A stretch of DNA of 64,000 nucleotides from Paractinoplanes atraurantiacus (GTDB taxonomy: Bacteria > Actinomycetota > Actinomycetes > Mycobacteriales > Micromonosporaceae), in assembly GCF_900215205.1 (NCBI RefSeq), contig NZ_OBDY01000002.1, positions 143,867 to 207,866 on the forward strand, read 5' to 3'. The notes beneath the pieces were generated by a model that saw only the letters and a list, made by a program, of their open reading frames with translations, did not search any database and was not told the DNA's origin. Both the position numbers and the translations under genes were made by a program. Of this stretch, positions 1-8,920 are shown one piece after another (positions within the stretch are counted from its first letter, which is position 1; the number at the start of each line of letters is the position of its first letter).

Positions 1-88
1 CCTGGCGTTTCGCCAGGAGCCCGACCACCTCGCTGTCGAGGGCGTCGATGCCGGCGCGGATCTGGCCGAGGGATCGCCCGTCGGTCAT
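1..88 (-). CDS. Chorismate mutase family protein, N-terminal part (cut by window edge)
   Basis: The reverse strand from an ATG at 88 reads MTDGRSLGQIRAGIDALDSE and continues with VVGLLAKRQ to the window edge. The pattern I-R-x-x-I-D-x-L-D-x-x-(I/V)-x-x-L-L-x-x-R is the start of helix 1 of AroQ-type chorismate mutases, whose Arg binds chorismate. Such enzymes convert chorismate to prephenate, or form part of a specialised pathway. Only 29 codons are visible, so a fused second domain cannot be excluded. The start overlaps the stop of the upstream TetR gene (ATGA-type overlap), so the two are probably co-transcribed. Confidence 0.7.
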   Translation of the reverse strand, partial: MTDGRSLGQIRAGIDALDSEVVGLLAKRQ

Positions 89-675
89 GGTTTCTCCTCG
101 TCGATCAGTGCCACCAGTGCCCGCAGACCGGCGACGACGTCGGCGCCGGTCGGGGCGTTCTCGGGGTCGGAGAGCATCTGGATGACCACGCCGGACATCA
201 GCGCCATCTGAACCATGCCGATCGTGCGCACGGTGCGATCCGGCACGTCGGACTCCACGGTGCTGGTGAGGATGCCGGCCATGCCGCTGCGCCCCTGCCG
301 GACACCGTCGGTCACATGCGGCAGCAGGTCGGGTTGCCGCTGTGCCTGCATGAACAGGTCGACGGACATGAGCCACATCTTCGGGTGGGCCCGCACCTGG
401 GCGAGCAGGTCGTCCCACAGTCGCTCGTACGCCGCGGCCGGGCTCAGGCCCGGCTCGCCGACGGGCACGAGCACCCGCCCGGCCACGTCGCCCCACTCGT
501 CGAGGAGCGAGAAGAGGGCCTGGAACAGCAGGTTCTCGCGGGAGCCGAAGTGGTAGCCGATCGCGGCCATGCTCACGCCGGCCGCGGTCGCGATGTCGCG
601 CACGGACGTGCGGTCGAACCCCTTGTCGAGCAGACAGGCCCTCGCCCCGTCGAGGAGGGCTTCCCGGTTCCCCAT
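85..675 (-). CDS. TetR/AcrR family transcriptional regulator
   Basis: A 196-residue TetR-type repressor. Residues 1-50 form the helix-turn-helix: after MGNREALLDGARACLLDKGF come TSVRDIATAAGVS and IGYHFGSRENLL, the usual TetR pattern. The remainder is the helical ligand domain. I chose the ATG at 675 because the TetR homology starts there; a longer frame upstream has no support. It is divergent from a secreted carboxylesterase (start 775) and its stop overlaps the chorismate-mutase start, so it probably controls itself and one or both neighbours. The ligand is unknown. Confidence 0.85.
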   Translation of the reverse strand: MGNREALLDGARACLLDKGFDRTSVRDIATAAGVSMAAIGYHFGSRENLLFQALFSLLDEWGDVAGRVLVPVGEPGLSPAAAYERLWDDLLAQVRAHPKMWLMSVDLFMQAQRQPDLLPHVTDGVRQGRSGMAGILTSTVESDVPDRTVRTIGMVQMALMSGVVIQMLSDPENAPTGADVVAGLRALVALIDEEKP

Positions 676-714
676 GGTCGCGGAGCCTAGCAAAGATCTG
701 GAGCGAACGACTGA

Positions 715-750
715 GGCGATCGCCTTATTCAAATGTATTGCGCGATCGCC
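715..750. promoter_or_regulatory. Candidate TetR operator: two GCGATCGC palindromes
   Basis: The 99-bp divergent intergenic region contains GCGATCGC at 716-723 and again at 742-749, centres 26 bp apart, around an AT-rich stretch (ttattcaaatgtatt) that could hold a promoter. Paired palindromes between a TetR gene and a divergent target are typical operators. GCGATCGC is a likely chance word in high-GC DNA, so this is only a candidate. Confidence 0.35.
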
Positions 751-774
751 CAAACGCCACCTAGGGTCCTCCGC

Positions 775-2316
775 ATGAAGAAACGACACCTGATCGCGAC
801 CCTGCTCGCCGTGGCGGCCGCCGGCATCGCCGTGCCCGCGTTCGCCTCCGGCGAGCCGAACCTCGTCGTCAAGACCGACAAGGGCGCCGTCCGCGGGACG
901 ACGGACGGCGAACTGCGAGAGTTCCACGGCATTCCGTACGCCTCACCGCCTCGCCGATGGACGTCACCGCGGCCCGCCGCCGCGTGGACGGGAGTGCGCG
1001 ACGCGAAGACCCCGGGAGCCGCCTGCGCCCAGCCGGTCGGCCTGCCCGTCGGCGTGCCCAGCGAGGCCGAGGACTGCCTGTACCTGAACGTCACCACGCC
1101 CGCCGCCCGCGAAAACCAGGGCCTGCCGGTCATCGTGTGGATCCACGGCGGCAGCATGATGTACGGCACCGGCGACATGTACGGTCCCGGCCGGCTGGCC
1201 GCCGGCACGGTCGTCGTGTCGATGAACTATCGCCTCGGCGTCCTGTCGTTCCTCACCGACCCGGCCCTCGACGCGGGCTCGCCGTACGGTTCCGGCAGCC
1301 TGGGCCTCGAGGACCAGCAGGCCGCCCTGCGCTGGGTGAAGGCCAACATCAGCGCGTTCGGCGGCGACCCCGGCAACGTGACCATCATGGGCCAGTCCGG
1401 CGGCGGCTACGCGGTCTGCGATCACCTCGCCTCGCCGAAGTCCGCGGGGCTCTTCCAGCGGGCGATCATCGAGAGTTCGCCGTGCACCGGCGACGCCAGC
1501 CGCACCCGCGCCGCCGCCGAGGCCGACAGCAAGCACGTGATCAAGGCGGTCGGCTGCGCCGACGTCGCCGACGTGGCCGGCTGCCTTCGATCCCCCAAGA
1601 CCACGGTCGCCGACCTGCTCGAGGCGTACGGGCCGATGAGCGAGCCGCGCCCGGTCAGCGGCACGGCCCTGCTGCCGCTGAGCCCGGCCGAGGCGTTGCG
1701 CACCGGCCGTTTCCACCGCGTTCCCGTCCTGCTCGGCGTCAACCACGACGAGGAGAACGGCCAGTACGCCGGCGCGGAGCTCGCCCCCGGCGGCGGGCCG
1801 ATCCCGGCCGGCCAGTACGAGCCGACCCTCCGCAAGGAGTACGGCGATGACGCCGCCGCCGTGATGGCCCGCTACCCGCTGGCCGGCTACGGCGACTCGG
1901 CCGGCCTGGCGCTGGCCACCATCGGCACCGACCGCCGCTGGGCGAGGCCGGCCTACGACACCGCGGCCCTGCTGACGAAATGGACCCCGGCATACGCTTT
2001 CGAGTTCGCCGAGAAGGACACGCCATGGTTCGCCGGTTACCCCGAGCCCAGCTTCCCGTGGCGCGCCCAGCACATGGCCGAGCTGGCCTACCTGTTCGAC
2101 CTGGACCTGTTCGAGCCCCGCACCCCGGCCCAGGACAGGCTGGCGAACCGCCTGATCACCACCTGGACCCGGTTCGCCGGCACCGGCGATCCCGGCTGGG
2201 AGCGCTTCACCACCCGCCGGCCGTCCGTGCGGTCGTTGACCTCGGGCCGCTGGACGGCAACGGAGTTCGTCCGCGACCACGAGTTTGCGTTCTGGTCCGC
2301 GCTCGACCGCCCGTGA
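775..2316 (+). CDS. Secreted carboxylesterase/lipase (type B, COesterase family)
   Basis: A 513-residue alpha/beta-hydrolase with an N-terminal signal peptide (KK-R-H then a hydrophobic stretch ending AFASG). The nucleophile elbow is GQSGGG, the oxyanion segment is VIVWIHGGS, an acidic residue lies in GVNHDEENGQ, and the catalytic His lies in AQHMAELAYLF; together these form the Ser-Glu/Asp-His triad of type-B carboxylesterases. The usual PPxGxLRW segment is shortened here to PPRRWTSPRP, a small deletion near the active-site mouth. It should hydrolyse carboxylic esters outside the cell; the substrate is not predictable. It is divergent from a TetR gene that may repress it. I chose the ATG at 775 for the signal peptide; an upstream in-frame ATG at 733 would bury it. 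Confidence 0.87.
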   Translation: MKKRHLIATLLAVAAAGIAVPAFASGEPNLVVKTDKGAVRGTTDGELREFHGIPYASPPRRWTSPRPAAAWTGVRDAKTPGAACAQPVGLPVGVPSEAEDCLYLNVTTPAARENQGLPVIVWIHGGSMMYGTGDMYGPGRLAAGTVVVSMNYRLGVLSFLTDPALDAGSPYGSGSLGLEDQQAALRWVKANISAFGGDPGNVTIMGQSGGGYAVCDHLASPKSAGLFQRAIIESSPCTGDASRTRAAAEADSKHVIKAVGCADVADVAGCLRSPKTTVADLLEAYGPMSEPRPVSGTALLPLSPAEALRTGRFHRVPVLLGVNHDEENGQYAGAELAPGGGPIPAGQYEPTLRKEYGDDAAAVMARYPLAGYGDSAGLALATIGTDRRWARPAYDTAALLTKWTPAYAFEFAEKDTPWFAGYPEPSFPWRAQHMAELAYLFDLDLFEPRTPAQDRLANRLITTWTRFAGTGDPGWERFTTRRPSVRSLTSGRWTATEFVRDHEFAFWSALDRP

Positions 2317-2382
2317 GGTGCGATCATCCGGATTCGCCACGGCACCTCCGCCGACCTGCGAGCATCGAGTCGGGGGGATCAG

Positions 2383-3468
2383 ATGTCGGTTCGGTCGGAG
2401 CACGCGGAGCAGGTCGCGGCGGAGCAGATCGCGGCGGCGAAGGATCCGGAAGCTCAGGAGCTGCCGCCCGCGGCCGAGAAACGGCGTGAGCGTCATTTCT
2501 GGGTGCGGGCGGCGGTGGTCGCGGCACTGGGTGTGGTCATCGTGACGTTGCTGGGCTCGGCGTTGCTGAGCATCTCGCACGCGCCGACTCCGCACCATGT
2601 GCCGCTTGCCTATGTCGGCGCCGACAACACCCGCATGGCGCTGGCGAGCCAGGCCGGCGACGCGCTGGACATCAGGACGTACGGCAGCCGGGACGCCGCG
2701 GTCACCGCGATCGGCCGCCTCGACGTCTACGGCGCGCTGGTCATTGGCGGGACCGGCGTCGAGCTGCTCAAGTCCACCGCCGCCTCACCGCAGGTCGCCA
2801 CCATCCTGACCGGCCTGGTCACCACGGCGTTCGCCCCGGCCGGCGCGCCAACGATCACCGAGGTGAGCCCGCTGCCGTCCAGCGACTCCGGCGGCGGCAG
2901 CATCGGCGTCATGCTCCAGGTCATCATCCTCGGCGGCACCATCGGCGCGCTCGGCCTCGGCCAGCTGGTGCCGCGCTATCGCGCGAATGTGGCACGGGGC
3001 GAGCTTCCCATCCTCTTCCTTATTCTGTACGGCCTGTGCCTGGGCGCGGGCGTCGCCGGTCTGGCCCGGGCGTTCGGCGTGGGCAGCCACATCCCCTTCA
3101 TGGAGCTGACCGCCTCGCTGGCCCTGATCAACCTCGCGGTCACCGCGTCGATCAGCGCCATCGTCTCGATCATCGGCGCGGCCGGGGCGGCGGTCGGCGG
3201 CGTGCTCTACTTCCTGCTCGGCGCTCCGATCAGCGGAGCGGCCACGGCCGCCCCGCTGATGCCGGCCTTCTGGCACGGCCTCGGCCAGGCGCTGCCACCC
3301 GGCGCGGGAGCCACATTGCTGCGGCGGGTCGTCTACTTCCCGGACGCCCCGCTGGGCACTCCGATCCTCACCCTCGCCTTGTACGCCGGCCTCGGCGCGG
3401 TCGTCCTGGGCATCGTGAACGCGGTCGCCGGAGCGCAACGGCGCAAGAGCCTGACCGGCCTGCCCTGA
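2383..3468 (+). CDS. Multi-pass membrane protein, possibly ABC-2/YhgE-Pip-like
   Basis: A 361-residue protein with a charged N-terminus (about 38 residues), one membrane helix at about 42-64, an extracytoplasmic domain of about 100 residues (PLAYVGADNT to ITEVSPLP), then about five to six membrane helices (IGVMLQVIILGGTIGALGLG onward). One TM, a periplasmic domain and a C-terminal membrane block is the layout of YhgE/Pip-type ABC-2 exporter-like proteins. No ATPase gene is adjacent. It follows the esterase by 66 bp and converges on the DUF4038 gene. The substrate is unknown and the assignment is by topology only. Confidence 0.6.
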   Translation: MSVRSEHAEQVAAEQIAAAKDPEAQELPPAAEKRRERHFWVRAAVVAALGVVIVTLLGSALLSISHAPTPHHVPLAYVGADNTRMALASQAGDALDIRTYGSRDAAVTAIGRLDVYGALVIGGTGVELLKSTAASPQVATILTGLVTTAFAPAGAPTITEVSPLPSSDSGGGSIGVMLQVIILGGTIGALGLGQLVPRYRANVARGELPILFLILYGLCLGAGVAGLARAFGVGSHIPFMELTASLALINLAVTASISAIVSIIGAAGAAVGGVLYFLLGAPISGAATAAPLMPAFWHGLGQALPPGAGATLLRRVVYFPDAPLGTPILTLALYAGLGAVVLGIVNAVAGAQRRKSLTGLP

Positions 3469-3474
3469 CCGCGG

Positions 3475-4986
3475 TCACGCTGCGAAAATGACGACGCGGG
3501 GCCCGCGGCCGGTGTCGATCACCTCGCCCGGGGTCAGGCGGCCGGTGGCGGTCACGCGACCGGTTCTCGGGTCGACGATCCGGTAGCCGGGCGGCGTCCC
3601 GCGGTCCTGCACCATCGGCAGGGGGCCGCCGTTCTCCAGATACACGATGTGCAGCCGGCCGGGAACCCGCAGCCCGCGCGGGCTGAGGAACGTCTCCCAG
3701 TCCGGCGCCATGTCGGTGATCGGCGCGCCCTTCAGGATCCGGCCGACCAGGCCGACGTAGGTGGAGCCTTCGTAGTCCAGCGCGTCTCGCCAGCTTCCTC
3801 CGGGCCCCAGGAAGTACGGCGCGTGACCGGGCTCGCCGTCGCGGTGAACCCACTGCCAGATGTTCGCCGCTCCGTAGACGACGCCCATCGTGGAACCGGC
3901 GCACAGGTTGCTCCACGCCTCGTGACCCTGCCACCAGCCCGCCGCGAGGTCCGGGTGGCCGGTGCGCTCGTAGCTGGGCTCGCCGTTGGCCACCGCCTTG
4001 ACCGGCGTCTCCCGCCACATGTCGGCCACCCGTTCCGGCACGTGTTCGCCGCCGTGGCCGGTCTGGCACCACTGGAAGTCGAGCCACGGCGCGCCTTGAT
4101 GGGCGTTGGCGCGGGCGTGCGGCCGGTAGTGGATGCCGGTCGGCTGCCCGTAGCAGTCGCTGTCGTGGACCTCCCGCCCGCCGGCCTCGATCTGCGGTTC
4201 TGTGCCGGCTCCGTCGGCCCCGACCAGATAGACGACCGGCCGCGCCCCGTACCGGGCCACCAGATATCGGCAGTACCGCGCGTACTCGCCCGGCGGCACG
4301 ACGGTGCCGGCGACGTCCAGCCCTTTCCAGCCGAAGCCCTGGAAGACCGGTTGCAGCACGGGGACGATGCCGTGCTCGCCCAGGATCCCCAAGAGGCGGT
4401 CGAGGTGGTGGAAATAGGCGGGGTTCACCTCGTTCAGGTGGCCGTCGGGCAGGTCCTCGAAGGCGACGTCGAAGCCCTCGTCGGCGCTGCGGTCGCGCGG
4501 CCCGGTCGCCCTCATGTCGGGTTGCACCGTCATGAGCAGGACGGCGTTGAAGCCCTTGGCCGCGCGGTCGCGGGCGTACACGCGCACCTCCTCCTCGGTT
4601 GCCCGCCACGGGAGAGCCCACGCCGTGTCGGCGACGAGCAGTGCCGGCGTGCCGTCGGCGTGCACGAGGTTGCGACCGCCGGGCGACATGCGCCAAAACC
4701 CCGGCCGCGTCACGGAATCGGTGACGACGTCGATGCGGCCGGACACCGCGTGCAGCCCCGGATCGGGCACGCCGGCGCTGGTTTCCCAGAGCCAGGCGCC
4801 TTCGCCGGTGGGGGAGGCGAAGCGGATCCGCCAGGTCCGGCCGCCGTCGTGGAACGCGGGCCGGCGCAGCACCGTCCCGTCGGTGTGCGTGAAGGTCGCC
4901 CAGACTTCGACCGACGTGTACGGGCCGGGGATGTCGGCCGAGGCGGTCAGCGTGAGCTCGGCCTCGTGCCACGCGCTGATCCTCAT
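3475..4986 (-). CDS. DUF5060/DUF4038 glycoside hydrolase-like protein (apiosidase-like)
   Basis: A 503-residue cytoplasmic-looking protein. Residues 1-90 form a beta-sandwich resembling DUF5060 (VEVWATFTHTDG, FHDGGRTWRIRFASPTG). Residues 95-430 resemble the DUF4038 (beta/alpha)8 barrel: FWRMSPGGRNLVHADGTPAL and LLVADTAWALPWRATEEEV, then LVGADGAGTE and KAVANGEPSYE with candidate acidic catalytic residues. Known relatives include GH140 apiosidases, which cleave branched plant pectin side chains; the exact linkage here is inference. No signal peptide is visible, suggesting it acts on imported oligosaccharides. It is the last gene of the LacI-regulated ABC operon and overlaps the upstream permease stop by 4 bp, so it is translationally coupled. 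Confidence 0.75.
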   Translation of the reverse strand: MRISAWHEAELTLTASADIPGPYTSVEVWATFTHTDGTVLRRPAFHDGGRTWRIRFASPTGEGAWLWETSAGVPDPGLHAVSGRIDVVTDSVTRPGFWRMSPGGRNLVHADGTPALLVADTAWALPWRATEEEVRVYARDRAAKGFNAVLLMTVQPDMRATGPRDRSADEGFDVAFEDLPDGHLNEVNPAYFHHLDRLLGILGEHGIVPVLQPVFQGFGWKGLDVAGTVVPPGEYARYCRYLVARYGARPVVYLVGADGAGTEPQIEAGGREVHDSDCYGQPTGIHYRPHARANAHQGAPWLDFQWCQTGHGGEHVPERVADMWRETPVKAVANGEPSYERTGHPDLAAGWWQGHEAWSNLCAGSTMGVVYGAANIWQWVHRDGEPGHAPYFLGPGGSWRDALDYEGSTYVGLVGRILKGAPITDMAPDWETFLSPRGLRVPGRLHIVYLENGGPLPMVQDRGTPPGYRIVDPRTGRVTATGRLTPGEVIDTGRGPRVVIFAA

Positions 4987-5810
4987 CCTTTGGACGCTCC
5001 AGCGGTGAGCCCGCCGACGATCCAGCGCTGGAGGAACGTATAGGCGACGAGGATCGGCACCACGGCGATGAGGATGCCGGCGGCCAGGCCCGTGTTGTTG
5101 TTGGAGAACTGGCCCTGGAAGTTGAGCAGGCCGACCGGGATGGTCTTGTGCGCGTCGGAGTTCAGCAGGATCAGGGCGAACAGGAACTCGTTCCAGGTGG
5201 CCACCGCGTCCAGGATGAAGACGGTGACCAGGGCCGGGGCCGACAGTGGCAGGGCGATGGTCAGGAAGGTCCGCCAGGCGCCGGCCCCGTCGATGCGGGC
5301 GGCCTCGAGGATCTCGTCCGGCAGTTGCCGGAAGAACGACTGCAGCACCAGGACCTCGAACGGGATGCCGAAGGCCAGGTACGGGCCGATCAGCCCGATG
5401 AGGCTGTCGGTGATGCCGGCGCTGCGGGCCATCACGAAGACCGGCACGATCGTGATGTAGATCGGGATGGTCAGCCCGAGGAACACCGTGTACATGATCG
5501 CCGTACCGAACCGGATCCGCAGCTTGGCCAGGGCGAACGCGAGCATCGCGCTGATGAAGACGCCCAGCGGGACCTTCAGAACCAGCAAGATCAAACTATT
5601 GCGGTACGTCGTGGCGAAGTTGCCGATGCCCCAAGCGTCCGCGAAGTTGTCGAAGGTGAAGGTGCCGGGCCACGACAGCGGCCCGTTCGCGATGAAGTCG
5701 GACAGCGGCCGCACCGCGGTGATCACCAGGAGCACCAGCGGGGAGATCCACAGCAGCGCGACGAGGGTCATCACCACGGTCGTGCCGAGGCCGCCCCGGG
5801 TTTTCGTCAT
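4983..5810 (-). CDS. Carbohydrate ABC transporter permease (MalG-type)
   Basis: A 275-residue inner-membrane permease with six predicted helices and the EAA loop (DEILEAARIDGAGAWRTFLTI) that docks to the ATPase. The N-terminal helix is followed by a periplasmic loop (FIANGPLSWPGTFTFDNFADA), which is MalG/UgpE-like. Its ATG overlaps the stop of the first permease and its stop overlaps the DUF4038 start, so the operon is tightly coupled. No ATPase lies in the locus; actinomycetes commonly share one MsiK-type ATPase among sugar importers, which I infer here. Confidence 0.9.
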   Translation of the reverse strand: MTKTRGGLGTTVVMTLVALLWISPLVLLVITAVRPLSDFIANGPLSWPGTFTFDNFADAWGIGNFATTYRNSLILLVLKVPLGVFISAMLAFALAKLRIRFGTAIMYTVFLGLTIPIYITIVPVFVMARSAGITDSLIGLIGPYLAFGIPFEVLVLQSFFRQLPDEILEAARIDGAGAWRTFLTIALPLSAPALVTVFILDAVATWNEFLFALILLNSDAHKTIPVGLLNFQGQFSNNNTGLAAGILIAVVPILVAYTFLQRWIVGGLTAGASKG

Positions 5811-6682
5811 ATCGCGTGCTCCTTCGTCTGGGATCGGACGTAGGGGATGCTGACCGCGACGGCCACGACGGTGATGACGACGGCGATGGCCGTGCCGTAT
5901 CCGGCCTGGTTGTACTGGAAGACGTTGAAGTACATCCAGGTGCCCATCACCTGCGTCGCGGTGCCGGGTCCGCCGTACGTCATGGCATAGATCAGATCGA
6001 AGACCTTGAACGAGTCGATGACCGAGAGTGCGATGACCACGTAGTGGGCCGGTTTGAGGCCGGGCATCGTGATGTGCCAGAACTGTTGCCACCGGCTGGC
6101 GCCGTCGACGGTCGCGGCCTCGTACAGATCCGGGCTGATGCCCTGCAACGCGGCCAGGTAGAGCAGCATCGGGAAGCCGACCCGCAGCCAGATCGCGGCG
6201 ACCATGGTCGCGCCGAGCGCCGTCGAGTCCTGTCCGAGCCACGGCTGGGCCAGACTGTCCAGCCCGACCGCGCGCAGGGCCGCGTTGATCGCGCCGTACT
6301 GCGGGTTGTAGAGCCAGCCCCAGATCGAGGCGACGCTGACCAGCGGCAGCACCGCCGGCGTGTAGAAGATCAGCCGCAGGACGGGCTTGCCGCGGACCTT
6401 GCCGTTGAGCACGACGGCCAGCACGAGGCCGAGCACCACGGGCACGACCACGGTGACGACGGCCCAGATGAGGTTGTTGACGGCGGCCTGGCGTACGACC
6501 GGATCGCTCGCCATGTCTTTGTAGTTGTCGAGGCCGACCGTGTTGTAGCCGGGGCTGAGACCGTCCCAGTCGGTGAAGCTGAACCACAGCGACGACAGCG
6601 CCGGATAGACCAGGAAGACGAAGTAGACGATCAGTGCCGGCGCCGCGAAGACCCAGGCGGCCAGCCCCTCTCGCCTTCTCAT
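5807..6682 (-). CDS. Carbohydrate ABC transporter permease (MalF/UgpA-type)
   Basis: A 291-residue permease with six membrane segments, opening with a charged MRRREG before the first helix (WVFAAPALIVYFVFLVYPAL). The EAA loop SPDLYEAATVDGASRWQQF is present in the second half. It pairs with the adjacent MalG-type permease to form the membrane channel of a sugar importer. Its ATG overlaps the stop of the solute-binding protein gene by 4 bp. Regulation is probably by the divergent LacI protein through the operators at 8921-8956. Confidence 0.9.
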   Translation of the reverse strand: MRRREGLAAWVFAAPALIVYFVFLVYPALSSLWFSFTDWDGLSPGYNTVGLDNYKDMASDPVVRQAAVNNLIWAVVTVVVPVVLGLVLAVVLNGKVRGKPVLRLIFYTPAVLPLVSVASIWGWLYNPQYGAINAALRAVGLDSLAQPWLGQDSTALGATMVAAIWLRVGFPMLLYLAALQGISPDLYEAATVDGASRWQQFWHITMPGLKPAHYVVIALSVIDSFKVFDLIYAMTYGGPGTATQVMGTWMYFNVFQYNQAGYGTAIAVVITVVAVAVSIPYVRSQTKEHAI

Positions 6683-7959
6683 TTCTTCCAGGCCTTGATG
6701 ACGTCCTGCATCTTCTTGGCGGCGTCGGCGGGCGTGGTCTTCCCCTGCAGCACGTTGCTCTGGATCGCGAAGTACTGGTCGGCCTGCTTCTTCGGCAGCG
6801 CCTGGTCCTGGATCGTGTAGAAGGGCTGCTTGCCGGGGCCTTGCGACCACTCGTACGACAGCGGAAGCGCCGCCTTGTCGGGCTCGGCGCCGGCCACGAT
6901 CGCGTTGGTGACCTTCACCGCCTCGAGGCTGGCCGGCTGGATGAGAAAGTCGATGAGGGCGGCCGCCATGTCGGGGTTGCCGCTCTTCGCGTTGACCATG
7001 TAGCCCTCGACGAAGCCCGAGTGCCGCGCCTGACTCTGATCTGTCGGGAGCTGGAAGACGCCGAAGTCCTCGGACTTCTTGCCGGCGGCCTGAATGCCCT
7101 GGGCCTCGGTCCAGGCGCCGGTCAGTGTGTACGCCGCCTTGCCCTGCACGTACCAGTTCTCCACGTCGGCCGGGTCGAGGCCGACCGCGCCCTCGGGCAG
7201 CCACTTCTGGTCCTGCCACTTCTTGAAGTTGGTGAAGGCGGTGACCACCTCGGGCCGGTCCCAGCTCTCGGCGCCGACGAGCAGCTTGTCGTGCAGGCCG
7301 GGCCCGGCCGAGACCTCCAGCAGGTATTCGAACAGGCGCATGATGTCCCAGCCGTACTTGCCGCCGAGGCTGGCCGGGGTGATGCCGGCCGCGACCAGTT
7401 TGGCGTTGGCCGCTTCGAGTTCCGCGTACGTCTTCGGTGGCGCGCTGATGCCGGCCTTGCTGAAGGCGGCCTTGCTGTACCAGCCGCCGATGCCGGCGCC
7501 GATGAACGGCACGCCACCCTTGACCCCGTCGAAGGTCATGCCCTCGACGGCGGCCGGGCTCAGCTTCGAGTCCCAGCCGAACTTGGTGTAGAACGCGCTG
7601 AGGTCCGCGGCCTGCTTGGCGTCGACGAAGGGGGCGCCGATCTGGCCTCCCCAGATGCGCCACACGTCCGGTCCCTTGCCGCCCAGCAACTCGGTGCGCA
7701 GCTTGTCCGGGTAGACGGCGGCCCCCGAGCCGGGGAGCGAGTCGACGGTGGTGGTCGTCCCGTTCTTCTCATCGAACGCCTTGACCTGCGCCTTGAGCAG
7801 GTCGATGGTCGAGTTGTCCTCGTAGGTGAACAGCCGCAGCGTCTTCGAGCCCGTGCCGGACCCGCCTGCGCGGTCCGAGGAGCTGCTTCCCGTGCAGGCG
7901 GCCAGGCCGGTCGCGAGAGCGGCGGCGCCGCTCAGACCGAGGAATCCGCGTCGGTTCAT
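6679..7959 (-). CDS. Extracellular sugar-binding lipoprotein (ABC transporter, family 1)
   Basis: A 426-residue substrate-binding lipoprotein. The start carries a twin-arginine-like signal (MNRRGFLGLSG) and a lipobox (GLAAC) followed by a Ser/Gly-rich linker. The mature part has the family-1 fold pattern: KTLRLFTYEDNSTIDLLKAQ, then LLGGKGPDVWRIWGG, with aromatic residues that could stack on sugars. ATGs occur at 7965 and 7959; an AGGAG sits too close to the first and at good distance from the second, so 7959 is preferred. It captures the saccharide for the two downstream permeases. Confidence 0.9.
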   Translation of the reverse strand: MNRRGFLGLSGAAALATGLAACTGSSSSDRAGGSGTGSKTLRLFTYEDNSTIDLLKAQVKAFDEKNGTTTTVDSLPGSGAAVYPDKLRTELLGGKGPDVWRIWGGQIGAPFVDAKQAADLSAFYTKFGWDSKLSPAAVEGMTFDGVKGGVPFIGAGIGGWYSKAAFSKAGISAPPKTYAELEAANAKLVAAGITPASLGGKYGWDIMRLFEYLLEVSAGPGLHDKLLVGAESWDRPEVVTAFTNFKKWQDQKWLPEGAVGLDPADVENWYVQGKAAYTLTGAWTEAQGIQAAGKKSEDFGVFQLPTDQSQARHSGFVEGYMVNAKSGNPDMAAALIDFLIQPASLEAVKVTNAIVAGAEPDKAALPLSYEWSQGPGKQPFYTIQDQALPKKQADQYFAIQSNVLQGKTTPADAAKKMQDVIKAWKK

Positions 7960-7961
7960 GG

Positions 7962-8858
7962 TCATCTCCTTGTCGGGGGTTCGGCCGGCCGGCCGAAGCG
8001 GCGGATCTTGGCGAACATGTCCTCGAGCAGGAACCGGACGTCGACGGTCTCGACGACCCGGATGGGGTTTCCGGTGCCGGGCAGGTAGTGGCCCTCGCGG
8101 CCGAACCGGGGCGCCGGGACCGTGCGGAACTGGCCACCGCGCGGGTAGAGCATCAGCGAGACGGCGGGGGAGTCGCCGAGCGACCGGGACTCGATCGGCT
8201 CCGGGTGGTGCTCGGCGTTCCACTCGGCCATCTGCCGGATCAGGTAGTCGGCGAGCCCGGAGCTGCCGCCGATCTTCTCCTCGAGCTCGGCGTAGCCCAC
8301 CGAGACCTGGGAGTACACGTTGGACGGCACCTGCCAGACCGTCATGCCGGACCCGAAGACGACGTTGGCCCCGGCGATGTCGTTGCCGAGATTGAATTCC
8401 GGGCCGGGGTACGTCTCGACGCCGCCGTAGCCGGGGCCGCCGATCCAGATCACCACGACGTCGCGGTGCACGATCTCCGGGTCGAGCAGGATGGCCGAGG
8501 CCATGTCGGTGAGCGGGCCGAGGAAGGCGGCGAACAGCGGCCCCTCCCGCCGGCTCTCCTCGATGATGAGCCGCGCGCCCGGACTGTCCCGCGGCGTCGC
8601 CTCGTCCGGGATCGGCTCGGCCGCGCCGTCGGCCACGGTGACCTCGTCCTCGAGATCCATCAGCCGCAGGAGCAGGTCAATCTCCTCGCGCGACTCCTGC
8701 ATGCTGCGCTCGCTGCGATGGCGCCCGAAGTGGGCGGCGATCAGCCCGCGGACGTCGAGCGACGGCGAGAGCAGCGCGTGCACGATCGCGAACTGATCGT
8801 CGGCCTCGTTCTTGGCGTCGGTGTCGATGATGACCCGGCGACGGGGGTGAGCGGGCAC
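7962..8858 (-). CDS. Nucleoside hydrolase-like protein (IU-NH family)
   Basis: About 298 residues with the IU-nucleoside hydrolase signature at the N-terminus, IIDTDAKNEADDQFAI, a variant of DTDxGxDDAxA whose acidic residues bind catalytic calcium. A second acidic patch lies at EFNLGNDIAGAN. Family members hydrolyse N-glycosidic bonds of ribonucleosides; some relatives in sugar operons have other substrates, so its role beside a saccharide importer is uncertain. I prefer GTG at 8858, preceded by GAGG; a GTG at 8897 would add 13 residues with no clear ribosome-binding site. It is the first gene of the operon, just downstream of the LacI operators. Confidence 0.8.
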   Translation of the reverse strand: MPAHPRRRVIIDTDAKNEADDQFAIVHALLSPSLDVRGLIAAHFGRHRSERSMQESREEIDLLLRLMDLEDEVTVADGAAEPIPDEATPRDSPGARLIIEESRREGPLFAAFLGPLTDMASAILLDPEIVHRDVVVIWIGGPGYGGVETYPGPEFNLGNDIAGANVVFGSGMTVWQVPSNVYSQVSVGYAELEEKIGGSSGLADYLIRQMAEWNAEHHPEPIESRSLGDSPAVSLMLYPRGGQFRTVPAPRFGREGHYLPGTGNPIRVVETVDVRFLLEDMFAKIRRFGRPAEPPTRR

Positions 8859-8920
8859 GCGTGCCTCATTTCCATCCAGAGCGGCATATCTATTCACCAG
8901 ACGAATGCACGCTCGTATGT

